From the NCBI GenBank assembly GCA_964413055.1, contig CAYPRB010000005.1:1-64000 (forward strand): a stretch of 64,000 bases of DNA. The letters are read 5' to 3'. A program made the translations under genes and the position numbers. Each line of letters starts with the position of its first letter. Position 1 is the stretch's first letter. This document shows, one piece after another, positions 15,721 to 23,495 of the stretch. The notes below the pieces were generated by a model. It was given only the letters and a program-made list of their open reading frames with translations, made no database searches and was not told the origin of the DNA. Origin of the DNA: UBA3102 sp964413055. GTDB taxonomy: Bacteria; Bacillota; Desulfotomaculia; Desulfotomaculales; Pelotomaculaceae.

Positions 15721-15743
15721 GAAGCGCCCGCAGGGGGCGCTTC
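15721..15743 (-). terminator. Hairpin after serA
   Basis: The stem GAAGCGCC/GGCGCTTC lies 21 bp beyond the serA stop. The following U-tract is weak (AGCAGTTTTAC), so termination may be partial. Confidence 0.55.
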
Positions 15744-15763
15744 ATTACAGGGAAAATACCGTT

Positions 15764-17344
15764 TTATATGCTCACATTTTTTACTCCCAGCACACCGTCA
15801 ATCTTGGCGATTTCATCCAGTGTTTCCCGGGGCACCCGGTTGTCAACGGTCAAAAGCATGACCGCCTTGCCCCCGATCGCCTTGCGCCCCACCTGCATCC
15901 CGGATATATTGATATTGTGTGTCCCGATCAAGTTGCCGACCGGTCCGATAATTCTGGGTTTGTCAATATGGGGAATGTACAGGATATGCCCTTCAGGAAC
16001 GGCGTCGACGTGATAGCCGTCAACCGATACGATACGGGCGTCCTCACCGCCGAAAATGGTGCCGGAAACCAATATTTCTCCCTTGTTGGAAACGGCCTTA
16101 ACGGTGAGCAGGTTGGCATAATCGCCGTTTTCGCCCGCCTGTTTTTGAATTACGTTGATACCGCGGTTCCTGGCAAGCATAGCAGCGTTCACGAAATTAA
16201 CCCGGTCCTGGAGGATTAAATCCAAAAAACCCTTTGCCACCGCGGTGGTAATGGGGTTGATTTCCTGGTTGGCCAGGTCACCGCTGTAAGTAACCTCGAC
16301 TTCTTTAATCCGCCCGCAGACCACCTGGGCAACAAACCTGCCCATTTTTTCCGCCAGGGAAATATAGGGTCTTATTGCAGCCATGGTTTTCGGGCTGAGC
16401 GAAGGGATATTAACCGTATTTTTAACCAATTCCCCCTTAAGGGCGGCCACAATTTCCCCGGCCACGTCAAAGGCCACGCTTAACTGGGCTTCCCTGGTGG
16501 AAGCACCCAGATGCGGGGTCGCGATAAAATTATTCAATTCAAAAAGAGGGCTTTTGGTATCGGGTTCCTTTTCAAAAACGTCCAGCGCGGCTCCCGCCAC
16601 CTTGCCCGATTTCATGGCGTCATATAATGCCTGTTCGTCCACGATGCCCCCCCGGGCACAGTTGATGATGCGCACGCCTTCCTTCATCATGCTGAAAGCC
16701 TTTTCCCCGATAATATGTTCCGACTCCCCGGTCAGCGGCAGGTGAACGGTAATAAAATCAGCCTGTGCAAAGACCTGGTCCAACGGCAGCAATTCCACAC
16801 CCGCCGTCCCGGCTTTTTCTATAGTAATGTAAGGGTCGTAGGCAACCACCTTCATCTCCAGGCCCTGGGCACGTTTTGCCACCGCGGAACCGATCCGTCC
16901 CAGGCCGATTACCCCGAGTACTTTATTTCTTAATTCAGCCCCCATAAAGGCTTTTTTGTCCCATTTACCCGCGTGTAATGAAGCGTTGGCCTGGGGAATA
17001 TTGCGGGCAAGCGACAGCATCATGGCCACCGTATGTTCCGCGGCGGCAATAGTGTTACCTCCGGGAGCGTTGACCACCAGGACGCCCTTTGCGGTCGCGG
17101 CGTCAACGTCGATATTATCCACCCCCACGCCGGCGCGGCCTACTACCTTTAATTTCGAAGCCTTTTCAATTACCCTGGCAGTTACCTGGGTGGCACTGCG
17201 CACGATCAGGCCGTCATACGCGCCGACAACTTCGATCAATTCATCCTCGGTCATTTTGCTACCGAAAACTACTTCGATGCCGGGTTCCTGTTTCAGGGCC
17301 GTCATACCGTTTTCAGCAACTCCGTCCATTACCAGTACTTTCAT
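15764..17344 (-). CDS. serA: D-3-phosphoglycerate dehydrogenase
   Basis: SerA oxidises 3-phosphoglycerate to 3-phosphohydroxypyruvate, the first step of serine synthesis. The 526-residue protein is of the long type. A substrate/NAD-binding dehydrogenase core contains G-L-G-R-I-G near residue 147, R-G-G-I-V-D near 232 and H-L-G-A-S-T near 280. An allosteric-substrate-binding domain and a C-terminal ACT domain (last about 75 residues) follow, consistent with serine feedback. ATG at 17344 has GGGAGGG upstream and starts 1 nt after the preceding aminotransferase stop, so the two are co-translated under the T-box upstream. Confidence 0.96.
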   Translation of the reverse strand: MKVLVMDGVAENGMTALKQEPGIEVVFGSKMTEDELIEVVGAYDGLIVRSATQVTARVIEKASKLKVVGRAGVGVDNIDVDAATAKGVLVVNAPGGNTIAAAEHTVAMMLSLARNIPQANASLHAGKWDKKAFMGAELRNKVLGVIGLGRIGSAVAKRAQGLEMKVVAYDPYITIEKAGTAGVELLPLDQVFAQADFITVHLPLTGESEHIIGEKAFSMMKEGVRIINCARGGIVDEQALYDAMKSGKVAGAALDVFEKEPDTKSPLFELNNFIATPHLGASTREAQLSVAFDVAGEIVAALKGELVKNTVNIPSLSPKTMAAIRPYISLAEKMGRFVAQVVCGRIKEVEVTYSGDLANQEINPITTAVAKGFLDLILQDRVNFVNAAMLARNRGINVIQKQAGENGDYANLLTVKAVSNKGEILVSGTIFGGEDARIVSVDGYHVDAVPEGHILYIPHIDKPRIIGPVGNLIGTHNINISGMQVGRKAIGGKAVMLLTVDNRVPRETLDEIAKIDGVLGVKNVSI

Positions 17345-17345
17345 A

Positions 17346-18497
17346 TTATTCCGCCCTCCCCAAAAAAACTTCCTGGGCCGCCCTGATTCCGGCCCCGAGT
17401 TCAACGGAACAGCCCGCCTGCGCCAGTGCCATTTCCAACGCGCTGACGGCAATGATCACATCCATTTTATCAGCAAAACCCATGTGGGCAATCCGGAATA
17501 TCTTACCCTTTAAAATACCCTGTCCTCCGGCAAAGGTTACGCCGTATTGCTGCTTAATTATCTTGCGCAGACCGTCGACATCGGTACCCTCCGGGACCCA
17601 CACACCGGTGAGGGCGTTGGAAGCACAACGGTCTTCCGCCAGAAGCTTTAGCCCCAGGCTCCGGACCGCGCTGCGTACTGCCTTGGCCAGCAGGGCATGA
17701 CGCGCGTAAACATTATCCAAACCCTCTTCAAGTATCAGGTCCAGGGTCGCATCCAAACCGAAAAACAACGATACGGCGGGGGTATAAGCGGTATTCCATT
17801 TTTTGTAGGCCTTTTTTTGAGCCGGCAGGCTGAAATAAAACCGCGGCGACCGGTTGTTTTCCACTACTTTCCAGGCCTTGTCGCTAACACTAAGCATGGA
17901 CAAACCCGGCGGCAGCATAAGCGCCTTTTGGGAAGCAGTGCAAAGCAGGTCCACCCCCCATTGATCTACCTTTATTTCAATAGCACCGGCCCCGCTCACT
18001 CCGTCCACCAGCAAAAGCGCCGGGGTTTTGGCAACCAAAGCGCCGATACCGGCAATGTCGTTGGTTACACCAGTGGAAGTTTCGTTCTGGGTCGCCAAGA
18101 CCACCTTTACCTCGGGGTGTTCCGCCAGTTTTGTTTCAACCACCTTTAAATCAACGTCACGGCCCCATTCAAAATTAACTTCAATTACTTTTGCCCCGTA
18201 CGCCCTGGCAATCTTGGCAAAGCGCTCGCCGAAATTCCCGGTGATTAACGACAGGACCGTATCTCCCGGACTTACGGTGTTGGCCACGGCAGCTTCCAGG
18301 GCACCGGTGCCGGAGTTGGTAAAGACAAAAATATCGTTTTGGGTTTGAAATATTTTTTGCAACTTTTCGGTTATCTGCTGGTTTATTCGCGCAAAATCTT
18401 CCGTTCGATGCCCAATTACAGGTCTGGATATGGCCGCTGCCACCGCCGGCGGTACGGGGGTGGGCCCCGGAACCATTAGATAGTGTTTGTCACGCAT
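17346..18497 (-). CDS. Class V aminotransferase (serine pathway)
   Basis: A PLP-dependent aminotransferase of the alanine-glyoxylate/serine-pyruvate type. The 383-residue protein has D165 in L-L-V-D-G-V-S-G and the Schiff-base Lys191 in T-A-S-Q-K-A-L-M-L-P-P-G. It directly precedes serA and is headed by a T-box leader. The likely role is therefore transamination in serine synthesis, replacing SerC as the phosphohydroxypyruvate aminotransferase, or serine-glyoxylate exchange. The first option is inferred from context; sequence alone cannot choose the substrate. The ATG is followed by a well-conserved M-V-P-G-P-T-P-V motif. Confidence 0.88.
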   Translation of the reverse strand: MRDKHYLMVPGPTPVPPAVAAAISRPVIGHRTEDFARINQQITEKLQKIFQTQNDIFVFTNSGTGALEAAVANTVSPGDTVLSLITGNFGERFAKIARAYGAKVIEVNFEWGRDVDLKVVETKLAEHPEVKVVLATQNETSTGVTNDIAGIGALVAKTPALLLVDGVSGAGAIEIKVDQWGVDLLCTASQKALMLPPGLSMLSVSDKAWKVVENNRSPRFYFSLPAQKKAYKKWNTAYTPAVSLFFGLDATLDLILEEGLDNVYARHALLAKAVRSAVRSLGLKLLAEDRCASNALTGVWVPEGTDVDGLRKIIKQQYGVTFAGGQGILKGKIFRIAHMGFADKMDVIIAVSALEMALAQAGCSVELGAGIRAAQEVFLGRAE

Positions 18498-18599
18498 TAT
18501 TACCCTACTCTCCCTTCATTTATTAAAAAATAAAATCTCTTTATTTAAATATAAAGAAACAAAATTTCCGCGCTAAATAAATTAACCTCCCGCCCCCTT

Positions 18600-18836
18600 C
18601 AAAAAATATAGGGACGAAAGGTTTCTCCCGCGGTGCCACCCTTTTTGGCCAGGATTTACCCGGCCCTCTTGAGCAAATGTTAACGGGACTTCCCGTGCCT
18701 GCCTACTGCTGCTTTCAGCAGACCCCCTCCGGAGAGCCTTTCATCCTGCTACTCCTGCCGGTTCACAGCTGCCACCGGCTCTCTTTAAGGTACCAGCGAA
18801 CTACTTTACTCCTTCAACGGGTTCTTATAAATTTGC
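18600..18836 (-). promoter_or_regulatory. T-box leader upstream of the aminotransferase-serA operon
   Basis: The minus strand carries the T-box core AGGGTGGCACCGCGGG (18627-18642) followed by CGTCCC and TATATTTTTT, the classic antiterminator/terminator pair. Upstream is a stem I with an AGTA-type segment (GGAGTAAAGTAG), AGAGAGCC/GGCTCTC pairing and a GTGAACC distal loop. This leader senses uncharged tRNA. The gene context argues for serine. A TCC triplet (18731-18733, Ser) in stem I is a candidate specifier, but I could not fix it with certainty. Confidence 0.88.
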
Positions 18837-18841
18837 TTTAA

Positions 18842-18870
18842 ATATTACTACATGTGACAACAATTTGCAA
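18842..18870 (-). promoter_or_regulatory. Promoter for the T-box operon
   Basis: TTGCAA and TAATAT separated by 17 bp lie on the minus strand immediately upstream of the T-box leader. Confidence 0.6.
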
Positions 18871-18910
18871 TAGAAGCCTTAAAAAACATTATTTTCTTAA
18901 GATTTAGAAC

Positions 18911-19059
18911 TTATTGCTGCACTATGCATTGCTCCAAAAAATAACGGTGCACCCGCAAATCCCCGGTTAACTCGGGATGAAAAGCAGCCGCCAAACCCTT
19001 CCCTGGCGAGCAAAGACTATCTTATCATTATACCTGGCCAACACCCCCACTTTCATCAT
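18911..19059 (-). pseudogene. pdxT: pdxT remnant: internal deletion plus frameshift
   Basis: This is a 149-bp relic of the glutaminase subunit of PLP synthase, in the normal pdxT place directly after pdxS. It starts with M-M-K-V-G-V-L-A, the true PdxT N-terminus. It then jumps straight to R-Y-N-D-K-I-V-F-A-R-Q-G-R-V, which belongs near the C-terminus. The tail F-H-P-E-L-T-G-D-L-R-V-H-R-Y-F follows in another frame. Restoring a single T in the GTTTGG run near 18987-18993 would rejoin the frames. The shared V-x-V-L-A at the join suggests deletion through short homology. The catalytic cysteine region is lost, so no glutaminase can be made from here. Confidence 0.85.
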
Positions 19060-19078
19060 GCCGCCGCCTTTCTTCCTG

Positions 19079-19963
19079 CTACCAACCGCGATCCTGCATT
19101 CGTTGCTCCGGGGCAATACCGGCAATCTCCAATCCCGGCATCGCTTCACCCAGATCTTTGGAAACTTCTGCCAGGGTCTGCATGTCATTAAAATGGGTGG
19201 TGGCAGCGACAATAGCCTTGGCCCGCCGGGCCGGATCTTTTGATTTAAAAATACCCGAACCAACGAAAATACCGTCACAACCTAACTGCATCATCAGCGC
19301 GGCGTCAGCAGGGGTGGCAATACCCCCGGCGGCAAAGTTAACCACCGGCAGACGCCCGGTTTCAGCCACCTGCAGCAACAACTCGTAAGGTGCGCCCATT
19401 TCTTTGGCCGCGGACATTAATTCATCCTTCGGCAAATGCCGCACCCGCCGGATCTCCGCCATCACTACCCTTATATGCCGGACAGCCTCAACCACATTCC
19501 CCGTGCCCGGCTCTCCCTTGGTCCTGATCATGGCGGCGCCTTCACCAATTCTTCTCAGCGCTTCGCCGAGGTTTCTGGCACCGCAAACAAACGGTATTTT
19601 GAACTCATGCTTGTTGATGTGGTAGTTTTCGTCGGCCGGAGTCAATACTTCGCTCTCGTCAATATAATCAATACCCAACGCTTCCAATATCTGCGCTTCA
19701 ACAAAATGTCCGATGCGCGCCTTGGCCATAACCGGAATGGATACGGCATCCATAATATTCAGGACCACCGCGGGCTCCGCCATTCTGGCCACTCCACCGG
19801 CCGCCCGGATATCGGCAGGAACTCTTTCCAAAGCCATAACCGCACAAGCTCCGGCTTCTTCAGCTATTTTAGCCTGCTCGGGAGTGGTGACGTCCATAAT
19901 TACGCCACCTTTCAACGTTTCCGCCAATCCCTTTTTAACCCTCCAGGTTCCTTTTTCAGCCAT
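19079..19963 (-). CDS. pdxS: Pyridoxal 5'-phosphate synthase subunit PdxS
   Basis: PdxS condenses ribose 5-phosphate, glyceraldehyde 3-phosphate and ammonia into PLP, normally as a dodecamer fed with ammonia by PdxT. The 294-residue protein is complete and well conserved, with the start M-A-E-K-G-T-W-R-V-K-K-G-L-A, the catalytic lysine region V-M-A-K-A-R-I-G-H, and F-A-A-G-G-I-A-T-P-A-D-A. ATG at 19963 has GGGAGG upstream at good spacing. Because the adjacent pdxT is a relic, this enzyme may rely on free ammonium or on a PdxT encoded elsewhere (inference). Confidence 0.96.
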   Translation of the reverse strand: MAEKGTWRVKKGLAETLKGGVIMDVTTPEQAKIAEEAGACAVMALERVPADIRAAGGVARMAEPAVVLNIMDAVSIPVMAKARIGHFVEAQILEALGIDYIDESEVLTPADENYHINKHEFKIPFVCGARNLGEALRRIGEGAAMIRTKGEPGTGNVVEAVRHIRVVMAEIRRVRHLPKDELMSAAKEMGAPYELLLQVAETGRLPVVNFAAGGIATPADAALMMQLGCDGIFVGSGIFKSKDPARRAKAIVAATTHFNDMQTLAEVSKDLGEAMPGLEIAGIAPEQRMQDRGW

Positions 19964-20065
19964 AAAATTGCCTCCCATCAAGCTCTCTTTAACTAAAAAA
20001 ATATTTTACAACAGTTTTAAATAAAATACAATTGATTACCGGTTTCAATATTACCCGTCAACGTC

Positions 20066-22495
20066 CTAAATTTCGGAAATAACCCTGGCTACTGCCACCA
20101 CAAAGTCGTGTTCATCCATACGCATTAGAGTAACACCCTGGGTGGACCGTCCCATGGTGGAAATATCCCCGGCCTTCAGACGGATCATAATTCCCTCCAA
20201 GCTGATCATCATAATCTCTTCCTCGACTCTGACCACTTGCACCGCCACCACGGGACCGTTTCGCCCCGTATTTCTAATATTTATGATCCCTTTGCCGCCC
20301 CTTGACTGAATACGGTATTCGGAAAGCCTGGTGCGTTTACCAAAACCGTTGGCGGTCACGGTGAGTAAAAAGGCCTCCGGAAGCACCGCCTCCATGCCGA
20401 TCACTTCATCATTTTTCGACAGTTTGATCCCCTTAACGCCGTGGGCGCCCCGGCCCATACCACGCACCTCCTGTTCGGAAAAACGGATTGCCAGTCCATT
20501 TTTAGTGGCCAGAATAATCTCTTCATCTCCCCCGGTGAGCATTACTTCGACCAACGAGTCCCCTTCATCCAGGGAGATAGCAATTATTCCGTCCCGGCGG
20601 GAAGTATTATACTCACTGAGCCGGGTTTTTTTAACCACCCCGTGCCTGGTACCCATAAACAAAAACTGTCCGGAACTGAACTCCCGGACAGGTATCACGG
20701 TGGTAATAAATTCTCCACTGCCGATATCCAGGAGATTAACGATTGCCGTACCTTTAGCCTGACGGCCGGCTTCAGGTATCTCATGTACTTTCAGGCGGTA
20801 CACTTTACCCTTGTTGGTAAAAAAGAGAAAATAATGATGGGTCGTGGTGATAAAAAGATGTTTTAAAAAATCCTCCTTCTTGATGCCCATGGCGGTTATG
20901 CCACGGCCGCCACGGCGCTGGCTCCGGTAGGTATCCAGCGGCATCCTCTTAATATAGCCCTGGTTGGTAATCGTTATTACCGCTTCTTCGTCTGGTATAA
21001 GATCTTCTACTTCTAAGACCACATCCTCATTCGATATTGCCGTACGGCGCGCGTCGGCAAATTTTTTTCTGATGGCCGTAATTTCTTCTTTTATAATTGC
21101 CAGTACTTTTCGTTCGTCTGCCAGCACCGAGCGCAGATAAGCAATTTTTTTTGAAAGTTCCTGGTATTCCTGCTCCAGTTTTTCCCGCTCCAGGCCGGTT
21201 AACTGCCTTAAGCGCATTTCTACAATAGCCTCGGCCTGTTTTGCAGATAAATCAAATTTTTCCATCAGGGATTTTTTAGCAATTTCCGTCGTGCGGGAGG
21301 CCCGGATGGTTTTAATTACCTCATCCAAATAGGTCAGGGCAATGCGCAACCCCTCAACAATATGCGCGCGCGCTTCCGCCTTGTCTAAATCAAAGCGGGT
21401 ACGGCGCACAATGACATTCTTTTGGTGGTCCAGGTAATAAAACAATGTTTGCTTTAAATTCAGTATTCTGGGTTTGCCGTCCACCAGGGCCAGCATGATC
21501 ACCCCGAAACTTTCCTGCATCTGGGTGTGTTTGTACAACTGATTCAACACCACCCGGGGTTTGGCATCCCGCTTGAGCTCGATCACTATGCGCATGCCGC
21601 TACGGTCGGATTCATCACGCAGGTCGCTGATTCCTTCAATTTTTTTATCCTTAACCATCTCGGCAATTTTTTCTATCAACCGGGCTTTATTCACCTGGTA
21701 AGGGATTTCACGGACAATAATACTGTGTTTTGTGCCGCCGGTATTTTCAATTTCCGCCTGGGCGCGTACCTTAATACTGCCCCGGCCGGTATGGTAGGCA
21801 TTGAAGATCCCTTGCCTCCCCATAATCTTACCACCCGTGGGGAAGTCCGGCCCGCGTACAACCTGCATCAAATCTTTAATTTCCACGTCCGGATTTTCTA
21901 TTAACATAACCACACCGTCGATAATCTCGCCCAGATTGTGCGGGGGAATATTGGTGGCCATACCTACGGCAATGCCTGCCGAACCGTTAACCAATAAATT
22001 AGGGATCCGGGATGGCAGCACGATGGGCTCTTCGGTCCTTTCATCGTAATTGGGTATAAAGTCCACCGTGTTCTTTTCAATCTCCGCCAGCATCTCCAGA
22101 GTAATCCTGGCCATGCGCGCTTCCGTGTAACGCATGGCTGCCGCGGAGTCCCCGTCCACGGAACCAAAGTTTCCGTGCCCGTCCACCAAGGGGTAGCGGC
22201 AGGAAAAACTCTGCGCTAAACGTACTAAAGCATCGTAGACGGCCGCGTCCCCGTGGGGGTGGTATTTCGCCAGCACTTCACCCACGATATAAGCCGACTT
22301 GCGATGGGCTTTATCCGGAGTCAACCCTAGCTTGTGCATGGCGTAAAGAATGCGCCGGTGCACCGGTTTTAAACCGTCGCGGACATCCGGTAAAGCCCGG
22401 CCCACAATTACGCTCATGGCGTAGTCCAGATAAGAATGTTTCATTTCATCTTTTATGTCTATATGTATGACCTTTCCGGTTAAAGACGGCAACAA
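20066..22495 (-). CDS. gyrA: DNA gyrase subunit A
   Basis: GyrA cuts and rejoins DNA during negative supercoiling together with GyrB. The 809-residue length is normal. The N-terminal breakage-reunion domain has the active Tyr123 in A-M-R-Y-T-E-A-R-M, and the tower and coiled-coil regions follow. The C-terminal beta-pinwheel shows repeated blades with the GyrA box Q-R-R-G-G-R-G near residue 525. The start is TTG with AGAGGTG upstream. A TTGCAT-17 bp-TATAAT promoter precedes it. It is separated from gyrB by a small membrane-protein gene and about 450 bp of non-coding DNA. Confidence 0.97.
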   Translation of the reverse strand: MLPSLTGKVIHIDIKDEMKHSYLDYAMSVIVGRALPDVRDGLKPVHRRILYAMHKLGLTPDKAHRKSAYIVGEVLAKYHPHGDAAVYDALVRLAQSFSCRYPLVDGHGNFGSVDGDSAAAMRYTEARMARITLEMLAEIEKNTVDFIPNYDERTEEPIVLPSRIPNLLVNGSAGIAVGMATNIPPHNLGEIIDGVVMLIENPDVEIKDLMQVVRGPDFPTGGKIMGRQGIFNAYHTGRGSIKVRAQAEIENTGGTKHSIIVREIPYQVNKARLIEKIAEMVKDKKIEGISDLRDESDRSGMRIVIELKRDAKPRVVLNQLYKHTQMQESFGVIMLALVDGKPRILNLKQTLFYYLDHQKNVIVRRTRFDLDKAEARAHIVEGLRIALTYLDEVIKTIRASRTTEIAKKSLMEKFDLSAKQAEAIVEMRLRQLTGLEREKLEQEYQELSKKIAYLRSVLADERKVLAIIKEEITAIRKKFADARRTAISNEDVVLEVEDLIPDEEAVITITNQGYIKRMPLDTYRSQRRGGRGITAMGIKKEDFLKHLFITTTHHYFLFFTNKGKVYRLKVHEIPEAGRQAKGTAIVNLLDIGSGEFITTVIPVREFSSGQFLFMGTRHGVVKKTRLSEYNTSRRDGIIAISLDEGDSLVEVMLTGGDEEIILATKNGLAIRFSEQEVRGMGRGAHGVKGIKLSKNDEVIGMEAVLPEAFLLTVTANGFGKRTRLSEYRIQSRGGKGIINIRNTGRNGPVVAVQVVRVEEEIMMISLEGIMIRLKAGDISTMGRSTQGVTLMRMDEHDFVVAVARVISEI

Positions 22496-22540
22496 CAGTC
22501 ACCTCTGAAAAATATTCTTACAGCGTTTACTTTCTAAGGA

Positions 22541-22569
22541 ATTATACCAAAACAAACTGGCAAATGCAA
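22541..22569 (-). promoter_or_regulatory. Promoter for gyrA
   Basis: On the minus strand TTGCAT and TATAAT are 17 bp apart, ending about 46 bp upstream of the gyrA TTG start. Confidence 0.65.
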
Positions 22570-22947
22570 TTTTATGTAAACATACTCTATTTAGAAAATT
22601 CACCGGTGCTGAAGATTTGGGCGTTCGACATCAGCACCGGTGCCATAATTTAATAAACAAAAGCAGGCCTGCTTACAAAATCAAACGTTTTTTATCTTCT
22701 TCAAGTTAAGTTATATATCAGCTGCACTTTGATTTTTCTCTCACCTGTTATCTGCAATCCGGTCCGTCCGTTGAGGGTTTTAAAACCAGGGGATGGAAAA
22801 ATTCTTTAATCCCGTCATATACACGCGCCGGTTGCTTGTTTAATAATTTATAACAGGTGGTTTTTGATCCACTTCAGACAAGCAAGGACATCACCCCGTT
22901 ACAATTCTTTCAAACCGGTTTCTTAACCGCCCGCACCCCTCAATCTT
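22570..22947. other. Intergenic gap between small ORF and gyrA, with an inverted repeat
   Basis: No convincing gene is visible on either strand in this 380-bp stretch. It contains a perfect 12-bp inverted repeat (22601-22612 and 22631-22642) with an 18-nt spacer, 32 bp upstream of the gyrA -35 element. No T-run follows it, so an operator or structured leader is as likely as a terminator. Confidence 0.6.
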
Positions 22948-23241
22948 TTAAGGTCCCCTGATAAACCCGGCAATACTTTCTTTAGCGATCAGGGAGGTGA
23001 TTATTACCGAAAACTTAATTTGAGCAACGTATTCATCGGCCGGCAGGATTACCCTTTCCCGAAAGAATATCTTAGCTTCTTCCACCAAAACCGGCAATAC
23101 TGCTTTCACGCTTTGGATAATATGTCCCGTTTTTTCTGCCGCGGCGCCGGCCCAAAAAGCCATGACCAGTAACAATGCCGTTAATAACAGGGATTTTATT
23201 TTTTTGGTCCCCGGTTGCCGGTAATTCATAACTGTTTTCAT
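22948..23241 (-). CDS. Small membrane-anchored or secreted protein, unknown
   Basis: A 97-residue hypothetical protein. ATG at 23241 has a strong GGAGGGG ribosome-binding site, which supports real translation. A basic N-terminus (M-K-T-V-M-N-Y-R-Q-P-G-T-K-K-I-K) leads into a hydrophobic segment ending in A-G-A-A-A-E, either a signal peptide or a single anchor. The remainder is an amphipathic region with no cysteines and no motif I recognise. It sits between gyrB and gyrA, where many Clostridia have other small genes. Function unknown. Confidence 0.6.
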   Translation of the reverse strand: MKTVMNYRQPGTKKIKSLLLTALLLVMAFWAGAAAEKTGHIIQSVKAVLPVLVEEAKIFFRERVILPADEYVAQIKFSVIITSLIAKESIAGFIRGP

Positions 23242-23420
23242 AAAACTTCCCCTCCGGTAAAAGATTCTGGATTCCATTTAATTCCATTAGGTTTTTTGAT
23301 TACCATACTAGCATACCGGAGCAAGTTCCGTATTTTGCCAATACGCATAAATAACGCTGTATAACACAAAATAACTTTAATTCTCTTCGTTATATTAGGT
23401 TTTTGTTTTCTCAAAAACTG

Positions 23421-23475
23421 CAAAGGACGGTTCTTCTGCCACGCTCGTCGGGCGTGGCAGAAGAACCGTCCTTTG
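23421..23475. repeat. Perfect 24-bp palindrome, REP-like, 3' of gyrB
   Basis: The arms at 23421-23444 and 23452-23475 are perfectly complementary around a 7-nt loop, 20 bp beyond the gyrB stop. The stem core reads GGACGGTTCTTCTGCCACGC. From memory, similar mobile or repetitive hairpins occur in Desulfotomaculum-type genomes. On the gyrB strand it is followed by GCAGTTTTTGAG, so it may also end gyrB transcripts. Copy number elsewhere cannot be seen in this window; no second copy is present here. Confidence 0.8.
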
Positions 23476-23495
23476 TCACGTTTTCCTTTTTTTGT

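Noticed and set aside
18967..19278. 103-codon minus frame spanning the end of pdxS into the pdxT relic
   Set aside because: Only its last about 30 codons are meaningful (the pdxT relic); the rest is an out-of-frame reading of pdxS.
22750..22900. Possible decayed gene upstream of gyrA on the minus strand
   Set aside because: Short translated pieces gave no consistent family resemblance, and every frame has stops within about 20 codons.
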